Made by a program: the position numbers and the translations under genes. The notes beneath the pieces were generated by a model. The model saw nothing but the letters and a program-made list of their open reading frames with translations. It made no database searches and was not told the DNA's origin. 64,000 nt of DNA from Pseudomonas sp. G34 (lineage in GTDB: Bacteria; Pseudomonadota; Gammaproteobacteria; Pseudomonadales; Pseudomonadaceae): assembly GCF_031119625.1 (NCBI RefSeq), contig NZ_JAVHZV010000009.1:1-64000 (forward strand), in the 5' to 3' direction. This document shows, one piece after another, positions 8,601 through 16,406 of the stretch. Each line of letters begins with the position of its first letter. Within the stretch, counting starts at the first letter, position 1.

Positions 8601-9077
8601 GTGGCGCGCCTGTACAGCGATGCGGCATTCAGCGAGGCACTGCATGCGCAGTTCCAGGGTGATTTCCGCCTGCAGTTCCACCTGGCACCGTCCTGGCTGA
8701 GTCGCACCGATCCGGTCACGGGAGAACCCCGCAAACGCAGCTTCGGCCCCTGGATGCTCAGTGCCTTCAAGGTACTGGCCAAGTTGCGCGTACTGCGAGG
8801 CACCTGGCTGGATCCGTTCGGGCATAGCGAGGAGCGCAAGCTGGAGCAGGCGTTGATCGGCAACTACGAGCGCAGCATCGGTCAGTTGCTGGAGGCGCTG
8901 GATGCCAGCAATTATGAAACCGCGCTGGCCATCGCCGAGCTTCCGGAGCAGATCCGTGGCTATGGCCACGTGAAGGAGAAGGCGGTGCAGCGCATGCGCA
9001 CGCAGGAGCAACAGTTGCAGGCGAGGCTCGCGAGCGGCAAGGCAGTGGTCGTGAAGCTGTTCGAGCCCGCCGCCTGA
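5610..9077 (+). CDS. Fused indolepyruvate:ferredoxin oxidoreductase (IorA-IorB type)
   Basis: A 1155-residue fusion of the usually separate alpha and beta chains of indolepyruvate:ferredoxin oxidoreductase, which oxidatively decarboxylates aryl-pyruvates to aryl-acetyl-CoA using TPP and Fe-S clusters. N-terminal pyruvate-ferredoxin-oxidoreductase/TPP domains span about 1-600, with a CSGCPHN motif near 432. A cysteine-rich Fe-S stretch follows at about 634-680 (CEGCGDC ... CNKDFSCLDGFC), then a gamma/IorB-like domain (about 715-905) starting LPGVGGSGVTTVG, and a C-terminal helical domain (DUF6537 type). AACAGGAG provides the SD. It probably works in Phe/Tyr/Trp degradation. The ferredoxin partner is not in the window. 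Confidence 0.93.
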   Translation: MSLAEIRLDDKYRLATGHLYLTGTQALTRLPMLQKQRDAAAGLNTACFISGYRGSPLGGLDKSLWEAREFLQQNAIHFQPGVNEELGATAVWGSQQTNLFPGARYDGVFAMWYGKGPGVDRSGDVFKHGNSAGVSPHGGVLVLAGDDHGCKSSTIAHQSEHAFIAASMPVLNPANVQEILDYGIIGWELSRYSGCWVALKTIAENVDSSAVVDVDPQRIQVTLPDDFELPEDGVHIRWPDPPLAQEKRLNVYKIYAARAFARANGLNKVMLDSPNPRLGIITTGKSYLDVRQALDDLGLDEALCAQIGLRVLKVGMSWPLEPVSVHGFAEGLDEILVVEEKRSIIEDQLTGQLYNWPVGKRPRVVGEFDEQGQSLLPNLGELTPAMIARVIARRLAPIYTSAAIEARLGFLEAKEKALAARSYNTVRTPHFCSGCPHNSSTKVPEGSRAMGGIGCHYMTQWMDRSTETFTQMGGEGVTWIGQAPFTDTPHVFQNLGDGTYFHSGHLALRAAVAAGVNITYKILYNDAVAMTGGQPVDGELRVDQLSQQVFAEGVKRIAVVSDEPDKYPSRSTFAPITSFHHRRELDAVQRELREFKGVSVIIYDQTCATEKRRRRKRGKLVDPARRAFINAAVCEGCGDCSVKSNCLSVLPLETELGRKREIDQNACNKDFSCLDGFCPSFVTVHGGQLRQPQALGAGALFVALPEPRQPSLERPWNILLPGVGGSGVTTVGALLGMAAHLESKGCTVLDQAGLAQKFGPVNTHVRIAARQADIYAVRIAAGEADLLIGCDLVVAAGEDALAKLNEKVSHAVINEHEAATAEFTRNPDAQVPGPAMRQALIDAVGAEKTWFVDATNLATRLLGDSIATNLFMLGYAYQKGLVPLSAQAIDKAIELNNVAVEFNQQAFLWGRRAAYDAAAIERLVRPQGAESKRCSTLDAIIEDRVVRLTAYQNARYAERYRQLVGRVRARDNDPQQRLSEAVARYYFKLLAYKDEYEVARLYSDAAFSEALHAQFQGDFRLQFHLAPSWLSRTDPVTGEPRKRSFGPWMLSAFKVLAKLRVLRGTWLDPFGHSEERKLEQALIGNYERSIGQLLEALDASNYETALAIAELPEQIRGYGHVKEKAVQRMRTQEQQLQARLASGKAVVVKLFEPAA

Positions 9078-9155
9078 GTTACTGCACTGACATGACAAAT
9101 CCGGCTGCGCTGGGTAACATGCCGGCCGGCGCCCTAAGGGCGCCGGATCGATCGG

Positions 9156-9230
9156 GTCTCCTTAGTTCAACGGATAGAATAAGCCCCTCCTAAGGGCTAG
9201 ATGCTGGTTCGATTCCAGCAGGGGACGCCA
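9156..9230 (+). tRNA. tRNA-Arg (anticodon CCT)
   Basis: A 75-nt cloverleaf: acceptor GTCTCCT/AGGGGAC, anticodon arm AGCCC-CTCCTAA-GGGCT (anticodon CCT, reads AGG), T-arm GGTTCGATTCC, encoded CCA at 9228-9230. It lies 78 nt after the oxidoreductase stop. Confidence 0.95.
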
Positions 9231-9293
9231 TGATCCGCATGCCCGACCTCAATGGCGGTCGTGTCGCCAGTTTGCGTTAGCCTGAAAAAAAGC

Positions 9294-9408
9294 AAAAAAA
9301 GACCCGGCAAAAAGCCGGGTCAATAACCGTGATTAGCCTGATGAGGAGATAAACTGGAAGCAACCGACCAGGAAGCATTCAGATTATCAACCAGCCTCGC
9401 GGCTGGTG
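9294..9408 (-). ncRNA. prrF: Iron-responsive small RNA PrrF
   Basis: On the minus strand the transcript begins with a hairpin (arms CCAGCC/GGCTGG around GCGA, 9391-9406). It contains the PrrF core TCTCCTCATCAGGCTAATCA (9332-9351), the region that pairs with sodB and other iron-protein mRNAs in Pseudomonas, and ends in a perfect GACCCGGC/GCCGGGTC terminator (9301-9321) followed by T7. The length of about 115 nt fits PrrF. A sigma-70 promoter with a Fur-like site lies immediately upstream. Identification is from recall of the PrrF core, promoter type and size. Confidence 0.9.
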
Positions 9409-9410
9409 AT

Positions 9411-9442
9411 GTAGATAATACTCATTCTCGATTGATAGTCAA
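9411..9442 (-). promoter_or_regulatory. prrF promoter with Fur-box-like sequence
   Basis: Minus strand: -35 TTGACT (9442-9437), a 16-bp spacer and -10 TATTAT (9420-9415), placing the start near 9408. The spacer and flank are AT-rich with GATAAT-type hexamers (9414-9429, and again around 9440-9462) resembling Fur boxes, as expected for iron-repressed PrrF. Confidence 0.75.
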
Positions 9443-9591
9443 TAAAAATAGTTCTCATTTATTCTTTTCCTTGCCGTTGATTTTTTGTGTATTGAAAATC
9501 AGCGACTTGCATGCGCACTAAATCCGCTTCGTGCATGTCAACTTCACCGCACTCAGGCTACGCTAGGGCAATCCCCAGCCTGGTGAACGAC

Positions 9592-10248
9592 ATGAGCGAA
9601 GACAGCGACGACACTTCCCGCCCCGAACCGTTGACTGCCGCTGAAGCGCGCATCCTGGGCTGCCTGATCGAAAAGCAGGCCACCACCCCTGAAGCGTACC
9701 CGCTGACCCTGAATGCGCTGGTGCTCGCCTGTAACCAGAAAACCAGCCGTGACCCGCTGATGAACCTTACCCAGGGTGCAGTAGGCCAGGGGCTGCGGAA
9801 CCTGGAGGAGCGCGGTTTCGTGCGCCTGGTCATGGGCAGCCGTGCCGATCGCTGGGAGCATCGGATCGACAAGGCGCTCGAACTGGTGGCGCCGCAGGTG
9901 ACCTTGCTCGGTCTGTTGCTGCTACGGGGGCCGCAGACCACCGGTGAGCTGTTGACGCGCAGCAGCCGCCAGTATGATTTCGACGACACCCAGCAGGTGC
10001 AGCACAACCTCGAGCGAATGATCGGTCGACAGCTGGTGGCCCTGGTCAGTCGTCAGGCGGGGCAGCGTGAGGATCGTTATGCCCAGCTGCTCGGTGATCC
10101 CGAGCAACTGCAGGCGCAACTGCAGGAACGGGCGCAGCGCCAGGAGCCGTCGAGTGCTGGCTCGACGGAGCGCCTTGAGGGCCTCGAAGCGCGTATCAGT
10201 GCCCTGGAGGCGCGCCTGGCGATGCTGGAAAGCAAGGCTGCCGACTGA
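9592..10248 (+). CDS. yceH: YceH/DUF480 winged-helix protein
   Basis: A 218-residue protein of the DUF480 family, which has two winged-helix domains (about 12-95 and 100-180). The family signature is visible ([19 protein letters not shown] ... [17 protein letters not shown]), and a C-terminal coiled coil follows ([20 protein letters not shown]). The ATG at 9592 fits family length; an upstream extension to 9511 lies in the AT-rich prrF promoter region and is unlikely. Its precise role is not established. Confidence 0.9.
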   Translation: MSEDSDDTSRPEPLTAAEARILGCLIEKQATTPEAYPLTLNALVLACNQKTSRDPLMNLTQGAVGQGLRNLEERGFVRLVMGSRADRWEHRIDKALELVAPQVTLLGLLLLRGPQTTGELLTRSSRQYDFDDTQQVQHNLERMIGRQLVALVSRQAGQREDRYAQLLGDPEQLQAQLQERAQRQEPSSAGSTERLEGLEARISALEARLAMLESKAAD

Positions 10249-10418
10249 GCCGTGGCCAATTGCTCGCACGGTGCTTGAAATGAGTGAACTGTGCCCGGCG
10301 GGCACCATCCATATGGCACAGCGGCAGCTTGGTAGCCCTGGATGCTGGGCGGCTTGCCAGCGCGCCCGTCGAACATAGGCCTGCTCTCAAAGCGGGTACA
10401 AGGAGTTGTTGCAGCCCA

Positions 10419-11747
10419 ATGCGCCTGATCTGGAAATCCTTCAGTTCCCTCTATATCGCCACCGTCCTGATGTTGCTGGGCTCCGGCCTGTTGAGCACCT
10501 ATCTGGCGTTGCGCCTGGCCGAATCCGGTGAAGGGGTATGGGCCGGTGCGCTGATGGCGGCCAATTATTTCGGCCTGGTGCTGGGCGGCAAGATCGGCCA
10601 CCGGTTGATCGCCCGGGTCGGTCATATTCGCGCCTACGTCGCCTGTGCCGGCGTGGTGACGGCGGCAGTGCTTGGCCATGGCCTGCTCGACTGGTTGCCC
10701 GCGTGGCTGGTACTGCGGGTACTGGTCGGCCTGGGCATGATGTGCCAGTACATGGTGATCGAGAGCTGGCTCAACGAGCAGGCGGAAACCAAGCAGCGTG
10801 GCCTGGTGTTCGCCGGTTACATGGCGGCGTCCTATCTGGGTCTGGTGCTCGGCCAGCTGGTCCTGGTGGTGCATCCGACCCTGGGGCTGGAGCTGCTGAT
10901 GCTGGTGGCGTTGGCGTTCGCCCTGTGTCTGGTTCCGGTGGCGCTGACCCGACGCCTGCACCCTGCGGCCTTGCACCCGGCACCTTTGGAGATGCGCTTC
11001 TTCTTCAAGCGAGTGCCGCTGTCGCTGACCACCATCGGTGTGGCGGGCCTTATGATTGGCTCCTTCTATGGCCTGGCGCCGCTCTACGCGGCCGAGATGG
11101 GGCTGGCGACCGAGCAGGTCGGTATCTTCATGGGGTGCTGCATTCTCGCCGGCCTGATCGTTCAGGCACCGCTTGGCTGGCTGTCCGATCGCTTCGACAG
11201 GGTCAAGCTGATCCGCGGTATGGCAGGGATCATGGTGGTGGTCGCCGCACCACTGGCCCTATTGTCCGAGGCTCCCTTGTTGTTGCTGATTTCGGTGGGT
11301 TTCACCGTCAGCATGCTGCAGTTCAGCCTCTATCCGCTGGCCGTGGCGTTCGCCAACGACCACGTCGAGACCGATCGGCGCGTGTCGCTGACCGCCATGC
11401 TGCTGGTGACCTTCGGCGTCGGTGCCTGTATCGGGCCGTTGCTGGTTGGCGTGCTGATGCGCTTTTTCGGCGCCAACATGCTGTATGCCTTCTTCTGCGT
11501 CTGCGGGCTGTTCCTGGTCTGGCGGGTGCGTTCGAACATCGTTACCCACCTGCACCAGGTCGACGATGCGCCGCTGCACCACGTGGCCATGCCGGTGAAC
11601 ATGACGGCCTCGCCATTGATTGCTGCGCTGGACCCACGCGTCGACGAGCTGGACGTGCAGGAGCAGATGCAGGAGCCCGTGGCAACCGAGCATGCCGAGG
11701 GCGAAGAGAGCGCATCGGAGCCGCCAGCAGCAGCTCCTCAGGCTTGA
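10419..11747 (+). CDS. MFS transporter, YcaD-like
   Basis: A 442-residue inner-membrane major facilitator with about 12 predicted helices. It starts MRLIWKSFSSLYIATVLML and has the MFS loop-2/3-type motif around GGKIGHRLIARVGHIRAY. A second repeat begins near residue 205, with GWLSDRFDRVKLIR in the loop between helices 8 and 9. The C-terminal tail of about 50 residues is acidic and Ala/Glu-rich. The ATG at 10419 follows AAGGAG with a slightly long spacing. The family resembles the YcaD group; substrate unknown. It converges on flgZ with only 3 nt between stops. Confidence 0.88.
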   Translation: MRLIWKSFSSLYIATVLMLLGSGLLSTYLALRLAESGEGVWAGALMAANYFGLVLGGKIGHRLIARVGHIRAYVACAGVVTAAVLGHGLLDWLPAWLVLRVLVGLGMMCQYMVIESWLNEQAETKQRGLVFAGYMAASYLGLVLGQLVLVVHPTLGLELLMLVALAFALCLVPVALTRRLHPAALHPAPLEMRFFFKRVPLSLTTIGVAGLMIGSFYGLAPLYAAEMGLATEQVGIFMGCCILAGLIVQAPLGWLSDRFDRVKLIRGMAGIMVVVAAPLALLSEAPLLLLISVGFTVSMLQFSLYPLAVAFANDHVETDRRVSLTAMLLVTFGVGACIGPLLVGVLMRFFGANMLYAFFCVCGLFLVWRVRSNIVTHLHQVDDAPLHHVAMPVNMTASPLIAALDPRVDELDVQEQMQEPVATEHAEGEESASEPPAAAPQA

Positions 11748-11750
11748 TTC

Positions 11751-12500
11751 CTAGAGAAAGGTATCGCTCTCGAAGCGCCGTGCCTCGCGTTGCAGCTGGT
11801 AAACGAAGCGTTCGATCAGCCGTTGCTGCAGGCCGCTGAGGTTGTCGAAATGCAGGCCGGCAAAGGTGACGTCGAGCTTGTCGTCGTAACGCACGTGGCG
11901 CAGTTCGATGGCCGTTTCCAGCTTGCCGACCGGCAGTTGTGCACAGAACGTCTCGTAGATCTGCCCGGGCTGCAGCTGCTTGCTGACGTCGCCGGCGAAG
12001 CGAGCCTTGCAGCCCGATGCCGAGATATCCAGCATCAGGCCGTCGAGGGGCGTGCGCAGGCGTGTTCCGCCGAGCTGCACCTTGACCTGTTCCGACTGCT
12101 TGAGGGGGGCACGAAAGGCGTTGCGGCGCTGGTGGTAAAGCACCTCGCCAGGGATGGCGCCAACGTAGCAGCGTTCTCCCTGGTGCTCACCTTTACGCAT
12201 GCCGGCCGGGCAATCCCAGGCGATGCGTACGCCGTCATGTTGCGACTCGACGCTGAAGGCTTCGCCATTTTGCAGATAGCGTTCGCCATCGCTGGGAATC
12301 ATCTCATCGAGAACCAGCAGGTTACGCTCTCGATCAATCTCGATCACGTAGCTCTGGAAGCGCTGGTTGCGCTCATGGAATGTAAGGGTCAGCGGGTCAT
12401 GGTGTTGTTGCAGGATACGGAGGTTGGCAATGATCTCCACGGGCGCCTTGAGCACCTTGGGAGGTTGCGGCCCACTGTCCTGAGCGAAGGGGTTGGACAC
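11751..12500 (-). CDS. flgZ: Flagellar brake protein FlgZ (YcgR-N + PilZ)
   Basis: A c-di-GMP receptor that slows flagellar rotation by acting on the motor. The N-terminal YcgR domain spans about 15-115 (ITFHERNQRFQSYVIEIDR-like). The PilZ domain (about 120-240) has both c-di-GMP-binding motifs, RRNAFR and DISASG. The GTG at 12500 was chosen because it gives a 249-residue protein like other Pseudomonas FlgZ, with a GGAG upstream. An in-frame ATG at 12557 would add 19 residues. It is the last gene of a minus-strand flgM-flgN-flgZ group, 79 nt after flgN. Confidence 0.9.
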   Translation of the reverse strand: MSNPFAQDSGPQPPKVLKAPVEIIANLRILQQHHDPLTLTFHERNQRFQSYVIEIDRERNLLVLDEMIPSDGERYLQNGEAFSVESQHDGVRIAWDCPAGMRKGEHQGERCYVGAIPGEVLYHQRRNAFRAPLKQSEQVKVQLGGTRLRTPLDGLMLDISASGCKARFAGDVSKQLQPGQIYETFCAQLPVGKLETAIELRHVRYDDKLDVTFAGLHFDNLSGLQQRLIERFVYQLQREARRFESDTFL

Positions 12501-12579
12501 GGTCCAGTGATCTCCGGGGGCAAGGTACTGCAGCGTTAGGTGAAGCACTGTGTGCATCACCGCGCATCTTGTCGTTATG

Positions 12580-13047
12580 TCAGGCCTGACTGAGCGGGCG
12601 CTTGTTGCCGATCTTAGCGGTACTGCCGCTGCTGTCATAGAGGGACGGCGTTTCGGCGCCACGCAGAATGCCGAGCATGCCGGCCGTGGACTTCTGGCTG
12701 GAGCGAATGACTCGGCCATTGCGCAGGTTGGCTTCCTGGCAGCGTTCGAGCAATTCGCTCAACCGCTCGCTGAGCTGGAGCAGCTCGTCACCCTTATCCG
12801 AGCGCTCGGCGAGCGCTTGCAGGCCTGCCCGATCAGGGCTCAATTGCAGGCTGAGCAGCGCTTGGCTGCGGTTCCTGCCGTGTTGCTCGAGCGTGGCCAG
12901 CAACGGTTGTTTGCTGGCCAGAATGTCCTGCAGTTTGCTCAGGTCATGTTCGCCAAGGGCGTCATATTCGGCGTCGATCAACTCAAGCAGTTGCGCTGCG
13001 TGGCCGATATCCTCGTTGAACAGGTCGAGCAGGGGCGTGATGTTCAT
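12580..13047 (-). CDS. flgN: Flagellar export chaperone FlgN
   Basis: A 155-residue, mostly helical cytosolic protein of the FlgN family, the chaperone for hook-filament junction proteins FlgK and FlgL. It begins MNITPLLDLFNEDI with the leucine-rich helical repeats (about 1-115) of the family and a disordered C-terminus. It lies 102 nt downstream of flgM on the same strand, the standard flgM-flgN pair. Both FlgN clients are encoded in this window. Confidence 0.92.
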   Translation of the reverse strand: MNITPLLDLFNEDIGHAAQLLELIDAEYDALGEHDLSKLQDILASKQPLLATLEQHGRNRSQALLSLQLSPDRAGLQALAERSDKGDELLQLSERLSELLERCQEANLRNGRVIRSSQKSTAGMLGILRGAETPSLYDSSGSTAKIGNKRPLSQA

Positions 13048-13149
13048 GATTCAGGCTCTCTGGGGTGAAACCTCCAGGCGCGTCTACATGGCAGCAGACT
13101 GGCGTCAGGTTGGTTTCCGGGCGTCCAACACCCCAGAGCGAGCCGAAGA

Positions 13150-13485
13150 CTAGCGCTGGGATTCGAAGTTGAGCAGCTTGCTGGCGACGCGCTGGCTGTC
13201 GACCTGGTAACTGCCGTCAGCGACCGCCTGTTTCAGCTTGGCCACTCGATCACTGTCGACGGTAGGCTGGTCACGCAGCTTGTCGACGGTTTTCTGCAAC
13301 TGTTGTGCTTCGCTGCTCAGCTGCACGGACTCGCCGCTCTTGCTGCCTGCAGCTGTCGGCTGAGCCGCAGCGGTGCTGCCGGCGGCCTTGTTGTCGATGG
13401 CTTCGTTCTTGCCGCCCTGGGTGCTGCCTGCACGGGTCGTGCTGGCTGGCGTGGAGCTGTTGAGTCGGTTGAAGTCGATGACCAT
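13150..13485 (-). CDS. flgM: Anti-sigma-28 factor FlgM
   Basis: A 111-residue small protein that binds and inhibits FliA until the hook-basal body is complete, then is exported. The N-terminus ([11 protein letters not shown]) is the Pseudomonas FlgM type, the middle is Ala/Gly/Ser-rich and unstructured, and the C-terminal FliA-binding helices lie at about 65-108 ([21 protein letters not shown]). It is preceded by a perfect-spacing FliA promoter, giving the known negative feedback loop. Confidence 0.95.
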   Translation of the reverse strand: MVIDFNRLNSSTPASTTRAGSTQGGKNEAIDNKAAGSTAAAQPTAAGSKSGESVQLSSEAQQLQKTVDKLRDQPTVDSDRVAKLKQAVADGSYQVDSQRVASKLLNFESQR

Positions 13486-13524
13486 GATGCAAAACCTCTG
13501 ACGGTGTGTGGACGCTTGCCTAGT

Positions 13525-13551
13525 GTGTCGGCTGTGCCTGGAAAAACTTTA
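13525..13551 (-). promoter_or_regulatory. Sigma-28 (FliA) promoter of flgM
   Basis: Minus strand: TAAA (13551-13548), exactly 15 nt, GCCGACAC (13532-13525). This is the FliA consensus spacing. The flgM ATG lies 40 nt downstream. Confidence 0.85.
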
Positions 13552-13629
13552 GGCAAAAAAATTCGCGTCGCTGACACAGTCTAAAGCAGCCTTGTCCGCT
13601 CGTCAGCCAGTGCGTTGCGCGAGCCGTTC

Positions 13630-14388
13630 TCACATCGATACTTCCACCTGCCCGGGGCCCACCACGCGCGCGCGCACCACCCGTTGCGAACGCTGGTTGC
13701 GCACGCTGATCTGCTTGCCCACCGTGCCATCGGAAAGCGCTTCGCCGGGCATGCGCACGCTGATTCCGCCGCTGCGTGCGCTGATCACCACCTGATCGCC
13801 ACGGCGGATGACCTCCGCCTGGCGGATGAAGGTGGGTGACAGTACCTGATCGGGCTGCAGCGGGCGGGTGGTCTTGCGGCCAAGCGCCTGCTCCAGGTCG
13901 ATCAGATAACCCTGGTTGAGCAGGCCGACGTCGCGCTCGGCGAGCGTCAGGTCGCCTTCGCCGAGTACCCCTTCACGCTTGACTGGGCGTACCACGGTGA
14001 CCACCTCGCGGTACAGGCGCACCTGGCCGGGAACGAATACGGTCCAGGGGGAGGTGCCATCACAGCGCACCCGCACCGTGACCCGACCAACGGGTTCGGC
14101 CGGTGTTTCCAGGGTGGGCGTCAGCGGCTTGTCGCACAGCGGCAGGCGCAGGCGCGGGTCGAGGCGATTGATCTGCACCTCGTGGCGCGCCTGGATACTG
14201 CTGCGCTGCAAATAGTCTGCAACTGCCTGCTCAAGAAAGCGCTGGGTCTCGCCGATAAGCTGATCGGGCAGGGTGACGGAGGCAGTTGTCAGCGTGCTAT
14301 AGCCGAGCGCCAGCAAAGCAGGTAAAACTGCCAGGCAACGAAGGCTCTTGGCTTTCGCGCGTCGGATAATTGTCATTTGTGCATTCAT
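13630..14388 (-). CDS. flgA: Flagellar P-ring assembly chaperone FlgA
   Basis: A 252-residue periplasmic chaperone for P-ring (FlgI) assembly. There is a signal peptide (to about residue 37, ending TTAS), then a mature domain with a SAF/beta-clip module; the C-terminal part GDQVVISARSGGISVRMPGEAL is diagnostic. The start is uncertain: the ATG at 14388 lies at about +2 relative to the predicted sigma-54 start, so the in-frame ATG at 14376 (12 nt later) may be the true one. Neither has a clear SD. It is divergent from cheV. In P. aeruginosa flgA belongs to the FleQ/RpoN class, consistent with this promoter. Confidence 0.93.
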   Translation of the reverse strand: MNAQMTIIRRAKAKSLRCLAVLPALLALGYSTLTTASVTLPDQLIGETQRFLEQAVADYLQRSSIQARHEVQINRLDPRLRLPLCDKPLTPTLETPAEPVGRVTVRVRCDGTSPWTVFVPGQVRLYREVVTVVRPVKREGVLGEGDLTLAERDVGLLNQGYLIDLEQALGRKTTRPLQPDQVLSPTFIRQAEVIRRGDQVVISARSGGISVRMPGEALSDGTVGKQISVRNQRSQRVVRARVVGPGQVEVSM

Positions 14389-14398
14389 GTCTGGTTCG

Positions 14399-14415
14399 AA
14401 GCAAGGCGCGTGCCG
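14399..14415 (-). promoter_or_regulatory. Sigma-54 promoter of flgA
   Basis: Minus strand CGGCACGCGCCTTGCTT: GG at 14414-14413, 10 nt, GC at 14402-14401. The element matches the RpoN consensus well. The predicted start is at about 14389. Confidence 0.78.
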
Positions 14416-14467
14416 CCTGCTACGCTAACCAAATCTGATGTGTTACTGGAATCTTGGGAGCCCGTAC

Positions 14468-15391
14468 ATGGCCGGTGTGATGGATTCGGTCAACCAGCGA
14501 ACTCAGCTGGTTGGGCAAAATCGCCTCGAACTGCTGCTGTTTCGTCTCGACGGCTCTCAGCTGTACGGGATCAACGTCTTCAAGGTGAAGGAGGTGTTGC
14601 AGTGTCCGAAACTCACCATCATGCCCAAGTCGAGCCCGGTGGTGCGCGGCGTGGCCAATATTCGCGGCGGCACGATTCCGATCCTGGATCTGTCCATCGC
14701 CACTGGCAAGCGGCCGCTGGCTGACCTCAATGGCAGCTTCGTGATCATTACCGAATACAACACCAAGGTGCAGGGTTTCCTGGTGCGCTCGGTGGAGCGC
14801 ATCGTCAACATGAACTGGGAAGAGATCCACCCGCCACCCAAGGGCACCGGGCGTGATCACTACCTGACGGCGGTTACCCGGCTGGATGACAAGCTGGTCG
14901 AGATCATCGATGTCGAGAAGATTCTCGCCGAGGTGGCGCCTACCTCCGAGGCGATTTCGGCAGGTGTGATCGATGACGAAGTGCAGACCAAGGCCGTCAG
15001 CCAGCACGTGCTGATCGTCGATGATTCTTCGGTCGCCCGTAAGCAGGTGATGCGCTGCCTGCAGACCGTTGGCGTCGAGGTCACGGCGCTCAACGACGGA
15101 CGCCAGGCGCTGGAGTTCCTGCGCACGATGGTCGAGGAGGGCAAGGCGCCGGAGCAGGAATTGCTGATGATCATTTCCGATATCGAGATGCCGGAAATGG
15201 ACGGCTATACCCTGACCGCGGCGATCCGATCCGATCCGCGCATGCAGAAGCTGCACATTCTCCTGCATACTTCACTGTCTGGCGTATTCAACCAGGCCAT
15301 GGTGAAGAAAGTGGGGGCCGACGACTTCCTGGCGAAGTTCCGCCCGGATGACCTGGCTTCCCGCGTGGTGGAGCGCATCAAGGCTGGCTGA
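14468..15391 (+). CDS. cheV: Chemotaxis coupling protein CheV (CheW + receiver)
   Basis: A 307-residue adaptor linking chemoreceptors to CheA, with a phosphorylatable adaptation switch. The CheW domain (about 20-165) includes INVFKVKEVLQC. The C-terminal receiver domain (about 180-305) has VLIVDDSS at the acidic pocket, the phospho-acceptor Asp in IISDIEMPEMDGYTL, and the conserved Lys in DDFLAKF. The ATG at 14468 follows GGGAG with 7-nt spacing. It is upstream of cheR, the same pair found in other pseudomonads. Confidence 0.95.
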   Translation: MAGVMDSVNQRTQLVGQNRLELLLFRLDGSQLYGINVFKVKEVLQCPKLTIMPKSSPVVRGVANIRGGTIPILDLSIATGKRPLADLNGSFVIITEYNTKVQGFLVRSVERIVNMNWEEIHPPPKGTGRDHYLTAVTRLDDKLVEIIDVEKILAEVAPTSEAISAGVIDDEVQTKAVSQHVLIVDDSSVARKQVMRCLQTVGVEVTALNDGRQALEFLRTMVEEGKAPEQELLMIISDIEMPEMDGYTLTAAIRSDPRMQKLHILLHTSLSGVFNQAMVKKVGADDFLAKFRPDDLASRVVERIKAG

Positions 15392-15494
15392 GGTTTTAGC
15401 GTTATCAGGGCTGGCGTTTAGCGTCAGCCAAACCGGCGAGCGTTTCATGGAGCGTTCGTCGTATCCGATTCAGTAGATGGGCGAGGCCTCACGA

Positions 15495-16322
15495 GTGTCT
15501 TCAGGTAATTTGGATTTTGAGCAATTCCGGATCTTTCTGGAAAAGGCCTGTGGCATCGTGCTGGGCAGCAACAAGCAGTACCTGGTCTCCAGCCGGCTGA
15601 ACAAGCTTATGGAGACCGCCGGCATCAAGTCCCTGGGCGAGCTGGTGCAGCGCATGCAGAACCAGCCGCGCAGTGGTTTGCGCGAGCAGGTGGTCGATGC
15701 CATGACCACCAACGAAACCCTGTGGTTTCGCGACACCTATCCCTTCGAAGTGTTGAAGAATCGCGTGTTGCCCGAGCTTATCAAGGCGTATCCCGGGCAG
15801 CGCCTGCGCATCTGGTCGGCCGCCTGCTCGTCGGGGCAGGAGCCCTATTCGCTGTCGATGAGCATCGATGAATTCGAACGCAGCAATATCGGCCAGCTCA
15901 AGGCGGGCATCCAGATCGTGGCCACCGACCTGTCGCCCACCATGCTGAACAACTGCAAGTCAGGCGAATATGACAGCCTGGCCATGGGCAGGGGCCTTGC
16001 CCAGGAGCGTCTGCAGCGTTATTTCGACCCCAAGGGGCCGGGGCGCTGGGTGGTCAAGCCGGCCGTCAAGAGCCGTGTGGAATTCCGGCCGCTCAACCTG
16101 CTCGACAGCTACGCCAGCCTTGGCAAGTTCGACATCGTGTTCTGCCGCAACGTGTTGATCTACTTCTCGGCCGAAGTGAAGAAGGACATCCTCACGCGTA
16201 TTCACGCCATGCTCAAACCGGGTGGTTACCTGTTCCTTGGTGCCTCGGAGGCGCTTAACGGCCTGCCCGAGAAGTATCAGATGGTGCAGTGCAGCCCAGG
16301 CATCATCTACAAGGCCAAGTGA
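15495..16322 (+). CDS. cheR: Chemoreceptor methyltransferase CheR
   Basis: A 275-residue SAM-dependent glutamate methyltransferase that sets chemoreceptor adaptation. It has an N-terminal helical CheR_N domain (about 5-65) and a catalytic domain with the SAM-binding WSAACSSGQEPYSLSM motif near 110 and the VFCRNVLIYF motif near 220. The GTG at 15495 gives the expected length and has GGGCGAGG upstream. An ATG at 15477 would add six residues without an SD. A strong terminator follows. Confidence 0.93.
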   Translation: MSSGNLDFEQFRIFLEKACGIVLGSNKQYLVSSRLNKLMETAGIKSLGELVQRMQNQPRSGLREQVVDAMTTNETLWFRDTYPFEVLKNRVLPELIKAYPGQRLRIWSAACSSGQEPYSLSMSIDEFERSNIGQLKAGIQIVATDLSPTMLNNCKSGEYDSLAMGRGLAQERLQRYFDPKGPGRWVVKPAVKSRVEFRPLNLLDSYASLGKFDIVFCRNVLIYFSAEVKKDILTRIHAMLKPGGYLFLGASEALNGLPEKYQMVQCSPGIIYKAK

Positions 16323-16337
16323 TCTAGCTGCAGCGTG

Positions 16338-16371
16338 AAAAAACGGGAGGCCTTGGCCTCCCGTTTTGTTT
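16338..16371 (+). terminator. Rho-independent terminator after cheR
   Basis: Stem ACGGGAGGCC/GGCCTCCCGT with loop TT, flanked by A6 and TTTTGTTT. It isolates cheVR from the flgB promoter region. Confidence 0.92.
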
Positions 16372-16406
16372 GGCTCACGTGCAGTTCGGCTGACAGTGTT
16401 CTGTCG

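Noticed and set aside
5772..9098. A 1108-codon open frame on the strand opposite the indolepyruvate oxidoreductase gene
   Set aside because: It mirrors the third-position GC bias of the real gene, has no domain or ribosome-binding site, and its product is His/Gly/Ala-rich filler typical of antisense frames.
9126..9146. Perfect 9-bp GC-rich hairpin after the oxidoreductase gene as a terminator
   Set aside because: No T-tract follows it, and tRNA-Arg(CCT) starts 10 nt later; it could equally be an mRNA 3' end protector or a co-transcript processing signal.
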